A stretch of 64,000 nt of DNA, taken from positions 20,305 through 84,304 of the forward strand of contig NZ_CABTZZ010000004.1 in the NCBI RefSeq assembly GCF_902489465.1, written 5' to 3'. Every line of letters starts with the position of its first letter. Positions within the stretch are counted from its first letter, which is position 1. A model generated the notes under the pieces. That model ran no database searches. It saw only the letters and a program-made list of their open reading frames with translations, and had not been told where the DNA came from. Origin of the DNA: an uncultured Varibaculum sp. (lineage in GTDB: Bacteria; Actinomycetota; Actinomycetes; Actinomycetales; Actinomycetaceae). The position numbers were made by a program, and so were the translations under genes. Below are positions 18,129-26,720 of the stretch, in pieces.

Positions 18129-19421
18129 ATGACTAAGCAAAACTGGGGTTTCAATACTCGCCAGATTCACGCCGGATACCGTCCCGATAAAGAAACCGGA
18201 TCTCCGGTGCCTCCGCTGTACCAAACCAACGGATACGTGTTTAAGGACGCGAAACAGGGTGCGGATCGCTTCGCCTTAAAAGAACCCGGCCCCATCTACA
18301 CTCGTCTAAATAACCCCACTAATGAGGTTTTCGAGCAGCGAGTTAACTCCCTAGAAGGCGGAGTGGGAGGCCTGTCTACCTCCTCGGGAGCCGCCGCGAT
18401 TGCGCTGACTATTTTGACGATAGCCCAGGCAGGAGACAATATTGTGGCTTCTCCCTCGCTATATGGAGGAACCCTGGCGTTCTTGGCGAATAACCTGCCC
18501 CGCTACGGCATCACCACCACTTTTGTTACCGACCCTACCGACGGTGCACAGTGGGAAACAGCAACCAATGAACGCACTATTGCGTTCTTCGCCGAAACTA
18601 TTCCTAACCCCAAAAATGATTTCTTGGATATTGAGAGCGTAGCCGAGGTTGCAAAACGGGTAGGAGTACCTTTCATTGTGGATAACACGGTAGCCACCCC
18701 CTATCTGACCCGTCCCCTAGAGTGGGGCGCCGATATTGTGGTGCATTCGGCCTCGAAATACCTGTGCGGACATGGGAACTCTATCCAAGGGGTAATCGTT
18801 GATGGCGGCTCTTTCGATTGGGGAGCTGATCCAGAGCGTTTCCCCCAGTTTAACCAGCCGGATCCGTCCTATCATGGCTTGGTTTATAAAGACCTCGGTG
18901 AGGCCGCGTTTATTACTAAAGCCCGGGTGCAGGGGCTGCGCGACTTTGGATTTGCGGCCAGTCCCTTTAACTCTTTCCTAGTAAATATCGGGATTGAAAC
19001 CTTGTCACTGCGGGTACAGCGCCATGTGGAGAACGCTCAAAAAGTAGCAGAGTTCTTAGAGGCACACCCGCTGGTAGCATCGGTTAACTATTCGGGGCTT
19101 ACCTCTTCCCCCACCCATGATTTACAACAAAAATACGCGCCTAAAGGTGCGGGGGCAGTGCTAGCTTTTGACCTTAAAGGGAACCGCGCCGCTGGGGAGG
19201 CCTTCGTGGATGCTTTGCAGCTACTAACTAACGTGGCGAACCTGGGGGATCTACGTTCCCAGGTTATCCACCCCGCTTCCACCACCCATTCGCAGGCTAA
19301 TGAACAAGAGTTGGCGGCGGCTGGTATCAGCCAATCCACGATCCGAGTCTCAGTCGGTCTAGAGGACGTAGCAGACATTATCACTGATCTGGAAGCCGGA
19401 TTCGCGGCGATTAAGAAATAA
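18129..19421 (+). CDS. metY: O-acetylhomoserine sulfhydrylase (aminocarboxypropyltransferase)
   Basis: PLP enzyme that makes homocysteine directly from O-acetylhomoserine and sulfide, the sulfhydrylation route to methionine. Its 430 residues are typical of the MetY subgroup and longer than cystathionine gamma-synthase. Signatures are YTRLNNPTNEVFEQRV (about 57-72), the IVDNTVATPY block, the PLP lysine in HSASKYLCGHGNS (about 207-219) and LGDLRSQVIHPASTTHSQ (about 371-388). The ribosome site is AAAGGA. It is followed by metX 60 nt downstream, which makes the acetylated substrate, and preceded by the attenuator-like leader. Confidence 0.95.
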   Translation: MTKQNWGFNTRQIHAGYRPDKETGSPVPPLYQTNGYVFKDAKQGADRFALKEPGPIYTRLNNPTNEVFEQRVNSLEGGVGGLSTSSGAAAIALTILTIAQAGDNIVASPSLYGGTLAFLANNLPRYGITTTFVTDPTDGAQWETATNERTIAFFAETIPNPKNDFLDIESVAEVAKRVGVPFIVDNTVATPYLTRPLEWGADIVVHSASKYLCGHGNSIQGVIVDGGSFDWGADPERFPQFNQPDPSYHGLVYKDLGEAAFITKARVQGLRDFGFAASPFNSFLVNIGIETLSLRVQRHVENAQKVAEFLEAHPLVASVNYSGLTSSPTHDLQQKYAPKGAGAVLAFDLKGNRAAGEAFVDALQLLTNVANLGDLRSQVIHPASTTHSQANEQELAAAGISQSTIRVSVGLEDVADIITDLEAGFAAIKK

Positions 19422-19481
19422 GTGGCGCTTGTGCTTTAGGAATAAAAGACAGGAATCCGGTATTAGCTGAGAGGAACCTCA

Positions 19482-20681
19482 ATGTCTACAGCGTTAAAAG
19501 AAAAAACCACCGGCAGGACAAAAACCGAAATTTTTAATCCCCGCGGGCAATATCCGGGTACTAACTGGGCAAATAATCCCGCCTGGCTGCCTGGTGACGA
19601 TCCTGGTAACCGCCGCTTCGTTTCCCTTGGGGAATTACCTTTAGAAAGCGGAGGCAGCCTGACTGGGGGTTACCTGGCATATGAAACTTGGGGAAAGCTA
19701 AACGCCGATGCCTCTAATGCGATTTTGATTGAACACGCTCTGACCGGTGATTCTCATGTGATCGGATTGCAAAGCCCGGCACACCCCACTGCCGGCTGGT
19801 GGGAGCGGGTAGTAGGGCCAGGCAAACCGATTGATACTGACCGTTACTTTGTGGTGGCTCCTAACTGCCTGGGCGGATGTCAAGGGTCTACCGGCCCTGC
19901 CTGGCCGGCGCCTGACGGATTACCTTGGGGCTCTCGTTTCCCCGAAATCACTACCCGCGACCAGGTGCGGGCAGAAAACAAGCTACGCAAACAGCTAGGA
20001 ATACTGTCGTGGGCACTGGTGGTAGGCCCGTCTGCGGGAGGATTTCGTGCCCTCGAGTGGGCGTGCCTCTATCCGCAGCGAGTGCGGGCATTGGCGCTGA
20101 TCGCAACGGCCGCAGCGACCAGCGCCGACCAGACCGGTTGGGCACATATGCAAGTAAATGCCCAAGAGTTAGACCCCAGTTTTGCCGGCGGAGACTATTA
20201 CCTATCAGCCGATAAAGAAGCAGGTAACCCGGGTATGGCGTTGGCGAGGCAAATCGCGCACGCCACCTATCGCACTTCCGGCGAGTTAAACACTCGTTTT
20301 GGGCATAGCCCCCAAAAAGGCGAAAATCCCCTGGCAGGAGGACGCTACGCCGTGGAATCCTACCTGGATTATCACGGGAAAAAATTGACGCGGCGTTTTG
20401 ATCCCGGTTCCTATCGGGCGCTAACTCGCGCGATGATCACTCACGATATCGGTCGCGGGCGCGGCGGTACCCGCCGCGTCGTCGGCTCCATTTCCGCCCT
20501 CACCCTAGTGATTGGAGTAGATTCTGACCGCCTATTCCCGGTAACAGAATGCGCGGAACTAGCGCGCCAAATCCCCGGAGCGAGGTACCGGCAAGTAACC
20601 TCGTCGTCTGGTCATGACGGTTTCTTGGTGGAAACTCGCCAGGTAGAAGAAATCCTGGCCGACTTCGTTGCTGGCTTATAG
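19482..20681 (+). CDS. metX: Homoserine O-acetyltransferase
   Basis: Alpha/beta-hydrolase-fold enzyme that acetylates homoserine with acetyl-CoA for MetY. Signatures are LTGDSHVIG, the NCLGGCQGSTGP block (about 128-139), the nucleophile elbow (about 184-190), Asp in IGVDSDRLFP (about 345-354) and His in SSGHDGFLVE (about 378-387). The elbow reads GPSAGGF where most MetX proteins have GGSMGG; the catalytic Ser is kept. Length 399 against the usual 370-380, with extra residues at the N-terminus. The ribosome site is GAGAGG. It is the second gene of the metY-metX operon. Confidence 0.93.
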   Translation: MSTALKEKTTGRTKTEIFNPRGQYPGTNWANNPAWLPGDDPGNRRFVSLGELPLESGGSLTGGYLAYETWGKLNADASNAILIEHALTGDSHVIGLQSPAHPTAGWWERVVGPGKPIDTDRYFVVAPNCLGGCQGSTGPAWPAPDGLPWGSRFPEITTRDQVRAENKLRKQLGILSWALVVGPSAGGFRALEWACLYPQRVRALALIATAAATSADQTGWAHMQVNAQELDPSFAGGDYYLSADKEAGNPGMALARQIAHATYRTSGELNTRFGHSPQKGENPLAGGRYAVESYLDYHGKKLTRRFDPGSYRALTRAMITHDIGRGRGGTRRVVGSISALTLVIGVDSDRLFPVTECAELARQIPGARYRQVTSSSGHDGFLVETRQVEEILADFVAGL

Positions 20682-20740
20682 TTCCCGCTTACCCCCTCCA
20701 CGGAGCGATTAAACCAGTTAAAGCGGGTAGGCTGTAAGGC

Positions 20741-21415
20741 GTGCAAATTATTGATTTAACCGGGCAGCTGCAGGACTATCGCGCCCTCGATAAACTGCAT
20801 AAACAGATACATGCCGAGGTGGCGGCGGGGATGCGGGAAAACACGGCACTCTTAGTGCAGTACTCCCCCACTTTCACCGTGGGACGCAACACCAAGCCGG
20901 AAGATGTACCCAATAAAGATGTACCGGTGATCGAAGTGAATCGGGGCGGCTCGGTTACTTGGCATGGCCCGGGGCAGCTGGTTTGCTACCCGATTGTGAA
21001 ACTACCCGAGCCTTTGGATGTTATTCGTTTTATTCGCGCGGTGGAACAGGTAGTAATCGACACCTTGGAACCCTACGGGATTCGCGCGCAGCGAATCAAG
21101 GGACGAGCAGGAGCTTGGGTATTGAAACCGGGAGAAATAGATAAGAAGATTGCCGCCATCGGGATTCATACTGCGCGGGCTGCTTCTATGCACGGTTTCG
21201 CCCTCAACGTGAATCCCACGTTTAGCGATTTCGCCCGGATAATTCCCTGCGGCCTCGCCGATGCCTGGGTAACTTCTATGAACGAACAAGGATGCAGCGA
21301 AACCGTGGCCTCTATGCGCGAACCAGTAATCGCCGGGTTGCGCCGTAACTTAGACACCCCTTACTTTAGAGGTGAGAAACAAGGGCAGGAGGGCGAAAAT
21401 GTCTACACTTCCTGA
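20741..21415 (+). CDS. lipB: Octanoyl-[ACP]:protein N-octanoyltransferase
   Basis: Moves the octanoyl group from acyl carrier protein to lipoyl domains, the first step of lipoate synthesis. Family motifs are VNRGGSVTWHGPGQLVCYPI (about 67-86), the catalytic Lys in KIAAIGIH (about 136-143) and Cys in IPCGL (about 168-172). The start is a GTG with a TAGGCT box 7 nt upstream and no ribosome site, a leaderless layout. Its last 17 nt overlap lipA, so the two genes are coupled. Confidence 0.95.
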   Translation: MQIIDLTGQLQDYRALDKLHKQIHAEVAAGMRENTALLVQYSPTFTVGRNTKPEDVPNKDVPVIEVNRGGSVTWHGPGQLVCYPIVKLPEPLDVIRFIRAVEQVVIDTLEPYGIRAQRIKGRAGAWVLKPGEIDKKIAAIGIHTARAASMHGFALNVNPTFSDFARIIPCGLADAWVTSMNEQGCSETVASMREPVIAGLRRNLDTPYFRGEKQGQEGENVYTS

Positions 21416-22415
21416 GGTGGGCGAACGCAAATTATTACGGGTAGAGGCACGGAACTCGCTAAGCCCGATCGAAAACAAACCAGAGTGGATAAAAACCAAG
21501 GTAGTTTCGGGAAGAAACTATATGGATATGCGACACCTGGTGCGCCGCTCGGGACTAAACACCGTATGTGCCGAAGCCAATTGCCCCAATATCTATGAAT
21601 GTTGGCAAGACCGAGAAGCCACCTTCCTAATAGGCGGAGCGATCTGTACCCGGCGCTGCGACTTTTGCGATATCGCCACCGGCCGCCCCAGCGAATACGA
21701 CCGGGAGGAACCGAGCCGGGTTGCGGACTCGGTTGCTGAACTTGGGCTGCGGTACGCGACGGTCACTGGGGTTTCCCGCGATGACCTCCCCGATGGAGCC
21801 TCCTGGCTGTATGCGGAAACCGCCCGTCAAATTCACGCTAAATCCCCCAATACCGGGGTAGAACTGCTGGTAGATGACTTTCGCGGACACTGGGGCGCCC
21901 TAGAAGAAGTATTCTCGTCCCGCCCGGAAGTATTCGGACACAACCTAGAAACCGTGCCCCGGATTTTCCGGCAGATCCGCCCCGCCTTCCGCTACGAGCG
22001 TTCCCTGCAAGTTTTAGAGGCTGCCTCCGATGCCGGTTTAATTACCAAGTCAAACCTGATATTAGGAATGGGAGAAACTCGCGAAGAAATCGAGGCCACC
22101 CTGCGCGCCTTGAAAGATGCCAAAGTCGACATTATGACCATCACCCAATACCTGCGTCCCTCTGCCCTACATCACCCGATAGACCGTTGGGTAAAGCCCG
22201 CCGAGTTCGTAGAACTCTCCGACTATGCCTATAAACTGGGCTTTTCGGCAGTAATGGCCGGCCCCTTAGTGCGTTCTTCCTACCGGGCAGGTAGGCTGTG
22301 GGCACGCGCCATGCAGGCGAAAGGCCGCGAGCTCCCCGCTAATCTGGCACAACTTGGCGAGGAAGGTACCGCGCGCCAAGAAGCCTCCGCGCTGTTAGCG
22401 TCTCGTACTAACTAG
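21399..22415 (+). CDS. lipA: Lipoyl synthase (radical SAM)
   Basis: Inserts two sulfurs into protein-bound octanoyl groups, completing lipoyl cofactors of 2-oxoacid dehydrogenases. It has the auxiliary cluster motif CAEANCPNIYEC and the radical-SAM CTRRCDFC. The C-terminal RSSYR serine ligand is present (GPLVRSSYRAG). The start is the ATG at 21399 with an AGGAGGG ribosome site (338 residues). A GTG at 21372 in the same frame is less likely. The C-terminal extension, about 30 residues of Ala/Glu/Leu-rich sequence, is seen in other actinobacterial LipA. Confidence 0.96.
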   Translation: MSTLPEVGERKLLRVEARNSLSPIENKPEWIKTKVVSGRNYMDMRHLVRRSGLNTVCAEANCPNIYECWQDREATFLIGGAICTRRCDFCDIATGRPSEYDREEPSRVADSVAELGLRYATVTGVSRDDLPDGASWLYAETARQIHAKSPNTGVELLVDDFRGHWGALEEVFSSRPEVFGHNLETVPRIFRQIRPAFRYERSLQVLEAASDAGLITKSNLILGMGETREEIEATLRALKDAKVDIMTITQYLRPSALHHPIDRWVKPAEFVELSDYAYKLGFSAVMAGPLVRSSYRAGRLWARAMQAKGRELPANLAQLGEEGTARQEASALLASRTN

Positions 22416-22428
22416 TTTTGTTGGATAC

Positions 22429-22534
22429 GCGTGGGGGCAGTTTTTACCTCACGCCCCGAAATCCGGAAAACGCATCCGCGTTTTCACGGATTTAGTGCCC
22501 GAGGCCTACCCTTCGGCAAAAACTGCCCCCACGC
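22429..22534. repeat. 106-bp inverted-repeat structure with 17-bp perfect arms
   Basis: The left arm at 22429-22445 (GCGTGGGGGCAGTTTTT) is the exact reverse complement of the right arm at 22518-22534. Inside, AAATCCG-G-AAAACGC (about 22460-22474) pairs with GCGTTTT-CA-CGGATTT (about 22478-22493) to give a second nested hairpin. It starts 14 nt after the lipA stop, so it could end that transcript, but it is far larger than a usual terminator and may be a mobile palindromic repeat. No coding potential is recognised. Confidence 0.8.
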
Positions 22535-22946
22535 TCCTGTTACAGCTCGTTTAGTCGGGAGCTATCCTGCTGGGCGGATACTTCTCACTTCTCCCGGCGA
22601 TAACTCCTTCACACGATTAGGTTGCTGCTTGGTTAGCGGGGAGCTTCCCGGCCTGAAAGATAAAAGTAAAATATGTGATAGCTCTATTGACTAACCGTTC
22701 CTTTGGGGTTGAGCGCTTGCGGTGTGAGGAGTGCTTTTCAGTTGCGCGCACCTGTGTGGTCGCGGGGAGTAAGTTTTATCCGAGTGGGCGCGGTGGGCAT
22801 GAGAATTCGGAAAATGCCTACGGTCTTTTTCCGAATTCTTGGGCAGGAGGAAAACCTTCCTCCCCGTGACCGCCCCTACTGGGCAGCTACCGTCACGCTC
22901 CGCTTAGATTTCGCTAACCGGAGTATTCCGTCCAGAAAGACAAAGT
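22535..22946. other. Non-coding stretch between lipA and the acyl-CoA ligase gene
   Basis: No convincing gene is seen in these 412 nt. They contain a perfect 13-bp hairpin, AGAATTCGGAAAA/TTTTCCGAATTCT (22802-22814 with 22827-22839, 12-nt loop), and a small GGAGG/CCTCC hairpin just after it (about 22846-22863). The short frames that cross the region have no ribosome sites and no recognisable similarity. It is the 3' side of both flanking genes, so the hairpins may be bidirectional terminators or remnants of a repeat. Confidence 0.5.
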
Positions 22947-24503
22947 TTATTCTCCGCGAGCTGCTAGTGAGTGGCGGAGGGTTTGGCGGGATAGTTTTCC
23001 GGCGCTGTTTAGGGGCAACGCGCTTACCTGGATAATTTGTTTGGGGATTTTGTAGGCGGCTAGTTTGCCGGTTAGGAAGGGTTTAATATCCTCGAGGGTG
23101 GCGGTTCCGGTGATTACTGCACAGACTCGCTGCCCCCAGTATTCGTCCTCCAAACCGATTACCGCGACCTGCCCGATACCGGGGAAAGTCGAGAGCGCGT
23201 CCTCTACCTGCGCGGGGAAAACATGTTCCCCGCCGCTAATGATTACGTCGCTTTGCCGTCCGCTAAGACGCAGCAAACCGTCCTCGCTGATAAAGCCAAT
23301 ATCCCCGGTCTCTATCTGTCCCTCAATAGCGCTGATGGCTTTGCCCGGATAGTTGGTTCTGCAGACATGCGGGCCACCGATAGTGATTTGCCCTTGGTGA
23401 CCAGCGGGCAGCAGCTTTCCGTCCTGGTCGCGCACCGTCAGCTTAGAATAGGTGAAGGGGCGCCCAGCGGCCTCCGGGTGCTGCAAAGATTCGTTTATTC
23501 CCAGATAGCAGCCGGCGCCTCCAGTTTCGGTCATCCCCCAGACTTGGATAGGACGCAGCTGAAGTCTCTCCATCCTTCGGGCTAGGGCTGCAGGTAGGGG
23601 CGCACCTCCAATCAGAGGACGCCGCCAACGCGGGAAGGGATTTTCTTTCAGTGGCTCGCCGTTTTCTTTTTCTAGGGCATCCAGCATCCCGGTGAACATG
23701 GTGGGAACTGCGAATCCGATGGTGACTTGCTCGTCGCAAATAATCCGGGCAGCGGTAAGCGGAGAAAATCCCGCGATCACTACTATTTTTCCGCCGTGGC
23801 AAAAAATATCGTTAGTGGTGCCGTTAAAGCCACCGATATGGGATAACGGTGCCAGCGCCAAACCGGTATCCGAGTTGCGGTAGTCAAAAGCGTCACGATA
23901 GTTAGCCCACGCCCAATACATGGTTTCGCGGGAGTGCTCCACCCCCAGCGGCCTACCGGAAGTCCCGGAAGTATAGATAATCGCCGCCAGAGAACCCTCG
24001 GCTACCGGAGCAATCTCGCCGGCTAGTTCCCCGGGAGAAAAAGGTTGCTCCCGATGGGCAGCTAGGAGTTGTTCATGCAGCTGATCCAGGTTTATGACCT
24101 GCGAATTATTTAGGGCGCACTCCGGGGAGGACACGGATTCGGCGACAGCGGGGGCGGTAACTTCTAGTGGCTGCTCCCCCTCCTGGTCGCTAAAGAGCAG
24201 GCACGGAGCGCAGTCGGCCACCATCGCTCGTAAATCAGCAGGCGCGGCGGCTTTAGCCAGGGGAACGAACACCGCGCCCATCTGGTCACAGGCTATCCAC
24301 AGCAACAGGTGGTATTCACTGTTCGCGCTGCAAATCGCTACCCGATCCCCGCTCGCTACCCCACGTTCTTGCAGGTAAAGCACTAAATGTTGCGACAGTG
24401 ACCAGGTGTCGGCCACAGAAAAATACCCCCGGGGACCGGCCAGGCTTTGGGCATGGGGATGGTCAATCGCGGCTCTTTGAAAGTTTCGTATCGGTCTAAT
24501 CAT
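22947..24503 (-). CDS. AMP-dependent acyl-CoA synthetase/ligase (MenE-like)
   Basis: Class I adenylate-forming enzyme of 518 residues. It has the P-loop-like IIYTSGTSGRPLGVEHSR (about 178-195), WGMTETGG (about 320-327), ETGDIGFI (about 395-402), LRLSGRQSDVIISGGEHVFP (about 407-426) and the catalytic Lys near the C-terminus in LPLNSAGKLSRQ. The third base of the P-loop motif departs from the usual TGxPKG (here RPLGVEH), so the conserved Lys of that loop is missing. No menaquinone genes are adjacent, so o-succinylbenzoate is only one possible substrate. A GGGGGAAG ribosome site precedes the ATG. Confidence 0.8.
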   Translation of the reverse strand: MIRPIRNFQRAAIDHPHAQSLAGPRGYFSVADTWSLSQHLVLYLQERGVASGDRVAICSANSEYHLLLWIACDQMGAVFVPLAKAAAPADLRAMVADCAPCLLFSDQEGEQPLEVTAPAVAESVSSPECALNNSQVINLDQLHEQLLAAHREQPFSPGELAGEIAPVAEGSLAAIIYTSGTSGRPLGVEHSRETMYWAWANYRDAFDYRNSDTGLALAPLSHIGGFNGTTNDIFCHGGKIVVIAGFSPLTAARIICDEQVTIGFAVPTMFTGMLDALEKENGEPLKENPFPRWRRPLIGGAPLPAALARRMERLQLRPIQVWGMTETGGAGCYLGINESLQHPEAAGRPFTYSKLTVRDQDGKLLPAGHQGQITIGGPHVCRTNYPGKAISAIEGQIETGDIGFISEDGLLRLSGRQSDVIISGGEHVFPAQVEDALSTFPGIGQVAVIGLEDEYWGQRVCAVITGTATLEDIKPFLTGKLAAYKIPKQIIQVSALPLNSAGKLSRQTLRHSLAARGE

Positions 24504-24640
24504 GACTTCCCCCGTTTAACGTCCTCGGCTATCTTACCCACCCGGTCACCTCTGCGAGTTAACCAGCAGGTAGGTTAAACTTAGCGGCAAGGAAACCGGC
24601 AGCCCCGGTTGCGAAGGTGGGCGAGGATTTAGGAGAACTC

Positions 24641-25402
24641 ATGTCTGAAACTATTCAAAACCAGTTGGCACACCGCTCGGTGCGGCGTTTTGATGCTCAA
24701 CCAATCTCGCTACAGGTATTAGCGCAGCTAAAAGAGGCTACCCGGCGTACCGCCACCTCTTGCGGGGTGCAAATGGCTTCGATTATTCAAGTGAACGATC
24801 CGGAAAAGAAACGGCAGATTTCTCTGGTTTCTAATCAGGACTATATTGCCGATGCTCCCCAGCTGTGGATTTTCCTCACTGACCTGTACCGTTCCTATCG
24901 AATCGTGGAGGAAAAAGGTGAGGACACAGCGAATGTGCACGGTATGGACGGGTTCTTTCAGGGGTTTACCGATGCGGTGCTAATGGCGCAAAACTTGGTG
25001 AATGCCGCCGAATCCCTGGGGTTGGGTACCTGTTTCTTGGGGTCAATCTTGAATGATCCGGCGCGAATGATTGAGATTTTGCAGCTCCCGAAACTGACTT
25101 TCCCCGCCCTGGGGGTAATGTTTGGTTACCCGGGGCAACAACCGCAATTAAAGCCCAGAATGCCGTTGGAGCTGCGCATGTTCGAGGACTCCTATAACTG
25201 TTTTGAAGGGTCCTACCTGGAAGCATTCGCGGATTATGACCAGGAAATGACTACATACTATGACACTCGGGCACACGGCCAGCGCTCGGATACTTTCACC
25301 GATAGCCTCACCCGGATTATGCTCCGGGACGCTCCCCTGCGCCGCGGAATGCTAAATGCGGTGCGCGCCCAGGGCTTCGACCTTGCCCTCCAGCCCCGCT
25401 AA
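24641..25402 (+). CDS. NfsA/FRP-type FMN-dependent NADPH nitroreductase
   Basis: Flavin oxidoreductase of 253 residues. The N-terminal HRSVRRFDAQPIS and RRTATSCGVQMASI are FMN-contact segments of the NfsA/FRP group. The central FTDAVLMAQNLVNAAESLGLGTCFLGSI and FPALGVMFGYPGQ are typical of the C-terminal half. The ATG at 24641 has an AGGAG ribosome site 5 nt upstream; the GTG at 24617 in frame is rejected. It sits divergently from the acyl-CoA ligase gene. The natural substrate cannot be told from sequence. Confidence 0.88.
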   Translation: MSETIQNQLAHRSVRRFDAQPISLQVLAQLKEATRRTATSCGVQMASIIQVNDPEKKRQISLVSNQDYIADAPQLWIFLTDLYRSYRIVEEKGEDTANVHGMDGFFQGFTDAVLMAQNLVNAAESLGLGTCFLGSILNDPARMIEILQLPKLTFPALGVMFGYPGQQPQLKPRMPLELRMFEDSYNCFEGSYLEAFADYDQEMTTYYDTRAHGQRSDTFTDSLTRIMLRDAPLRRGMLNAVRAQGFDLALQPR

Positions 25403-25495
25403 AGCTTAAATCAGCGATAACGCCTTACAATTGCAGAACTTTAATAGCAATATCGCGTACCGTTTAAGTCCCCACGTGGAAAAGGAAGGAAGCTC

Positions 25496-25729
25496 GTGTC
25501 CGAACCAGATAGATTTCAAGTAGAGCTTAGAGGATTTACCTTTGAGGTTGAAACATCCTCTCTTGGGTACTCTGTTTTTTGGCTAGATTGCCCTGACGAA
25601 ACCTACCCCTCTGGCTATAGCGTATTTCGGGGCGGAAGCGAACATGTTTCAAGGAAACCAAATGCTCGTGAGGAGATTATTCGCGACGTTGAAGATTGGC
25701 TTGAAACCGAGGTTAAAGATAGGTGTTAA
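25496..25729 (+). CDS. Hypothetical 77-residue acidic protein
   Basis: No family recognised. The protein is acidic, with alternating aromatic and hydrophobic residues (FQVELRGFTFEVETSS, GYSVFWLDCP) that suggest a small beta-rich fold, and ends in an amphipathic helix (AREEIIRDVEDWLETEVK). The GTG start has a GGAAGGAAG ribosome site, which supports a real gene. Base composition is somewhat lower in GC than the housekeeping genes. Its stop overlaps by 3-4 nt the end of a decayed gene on the other strand. Confidence 0.55.
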   Translation: MSEPDRFQVELRGFTFEVETSSLGYSVFWLDCPDETYPSGYSVFRGGSEHVSRKPNAREEIIRDVEDWLETEVKDRC

Positions 25730-26075
25730 CCGCATCTGACATTAACTGTGCGAGACCAGCCTTTTCCCGGAAGATCGAATAGGCCGTGCACATCGACATC
25801 TACCCAAGCGCGAAACTTGTTGAGCGCTACCCCACGGCAGGTGTAGCGCGCTGTGGCACGTTGCCCAAGCCCACCCCCTGCTCTATATTTTCCCCTTCCG
25901 CGCTTTCCGACATCAACCCACCTTCCATTGATTCTTTTTTGAAGTTGAACAGAAATAGTGGCGATTGTGGCTATACAGTTCCCTTTAGTCCACCAACCAT
26001 GAGCTTGAACCGCGCTAGGCCCTCCGGACGATGATATATGCGGGTTGTCTACTCGTTGAGTAAAAACACAGGCAC
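25726..26075 (-). pseudogene. 5'-truncated gene for a secreted Trp/Gly-rich actinobacterial protein
   Basis: The minus strand holds an open frame, not a shadow, that ends at TAA 25728-25726. It reads ACVFTQRVDNPHISSSG, then QAHGWWTKGNC, VQLQKRINGRWVDVG, RATARYTC, WVDVDVHG and VNVRCG. This pattern of paired Cys with HGWW, WVDV and ATARYTC resembles small secreted proteins of Actinomyces, Bifidobacterium and their relatives. The frame stays open up to 26226 but contains no ATG, GTG or TTG, and no signal peptide. Recognisable sequence begins just where the ogt stop codon lies (26076-26078). The 5' end appears to have been lost and joined to the 3' end of ogt. The function of the family is unknown. 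Confidence 0.6.
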
Positions 26076-26675
26076 CTACTGCCGATTGAGGGGGCGCGGA
26101 TTCTTTGGTACCGACTGTTTCTTTGCTAGCGATTTTTTCTTGGGCACAAACAGATTCGTCATATCGACTTTTTCTAGGGTTAGCAGCTGAATTTTTCGCT
26201 CCATGCCCGCGCCATAACCAGTGAGATTACCGTCCACACCGATTACCCGGTGGCAAGGAACAATTAGCAGAATCGGATTTGCTCCTACTGCTCCCCCAAC
26301 TGCCTGCGCCGACATACGGGGAATACCTCTCTCGCGCGCGATCGCGGCAGCGATTTCCCCATAGGTAACGGTTTCCCCGAACGGGATGGTGAGCATGATT
26401 TCGCAAACCCGTTTTTGAAAGTCCGAACCCGAGAGCTTTAGCTTTGGGGTAAACGAGGGCGCGCGTCCTCGAAAATAGGTATCTAACCAGCGGGCGGTTT
26501 CTTGGAATATCGGCAAAGATTTTTCCTGAGGGTGGCTGCCCGCAATAGCTGCCCCGGCGGCCTGCTGTGACGCTAGACCTAACCCGATCAGCGCGCTGCC
26601 CTCGCTGGACATTACCAGCTCGCCCAGCGGGGAATCATAGAAATGAATATATGTACCCATATCCGTTTGTCGCAT
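26076..26675 (-). CDS. ogt: Methylated-DNA--protein-cysteine methyltransferase
   Basis: Suicidal repair protein that moves O6-alkyl groups from guanine to its own cysteine. The active site IVPCHRVIG (about 146-154) and the helix-turn-helix region VTYGEIAAAIARERGIPRMSAQAVG (split, about 112-136) are intact. The ATG at 26675 has a GAGGAAG ribosome site; the ATG at 26660 is an alternative. The C-terminal ~28 residues (from MTNLFVPKKKS to NRQ) are a Lys/Pro/Gln-rich tail not usual in Ogt. They may have been acquired by fusion with sequence upstream of the decayed gene behind it. Confidence 0.93.
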   Translation of the reverse strand: MRQTDMGTYIHFYDSPLGELVMSSEGSALIGLGLASQQAAGAAIAGSHPQEKSLPIFQETARWLDTYFRGRAPSFTPKLKLSGSDFQKRVCEIMLTIPFGETVTYGEIAAAIARERGIPRMSAQAVGGAVGANPILLIVPCHRVIGVDGNLTGYGAGMERKIQLLTLEKVDMTNLFVPKKKSLAKKQSVPKNPRPLNRQ

Positions 26676-26720
26676 ATATCTTCCTCTCTTTCCGACCCTA
26701 GCCCCCGCAAACCGCGCCCG

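Noticed and set aside
22431..22694. 87-residue frame after lipA
   Set aside because: It lies on the inverted-repeat structure, has no ribosome site and no recognisable similarity.
25786..26034. 82-residue plus-strand frame
   Set aside because: It is the antisense of the decayed secreted-protein frame, which has the real protein pattern.
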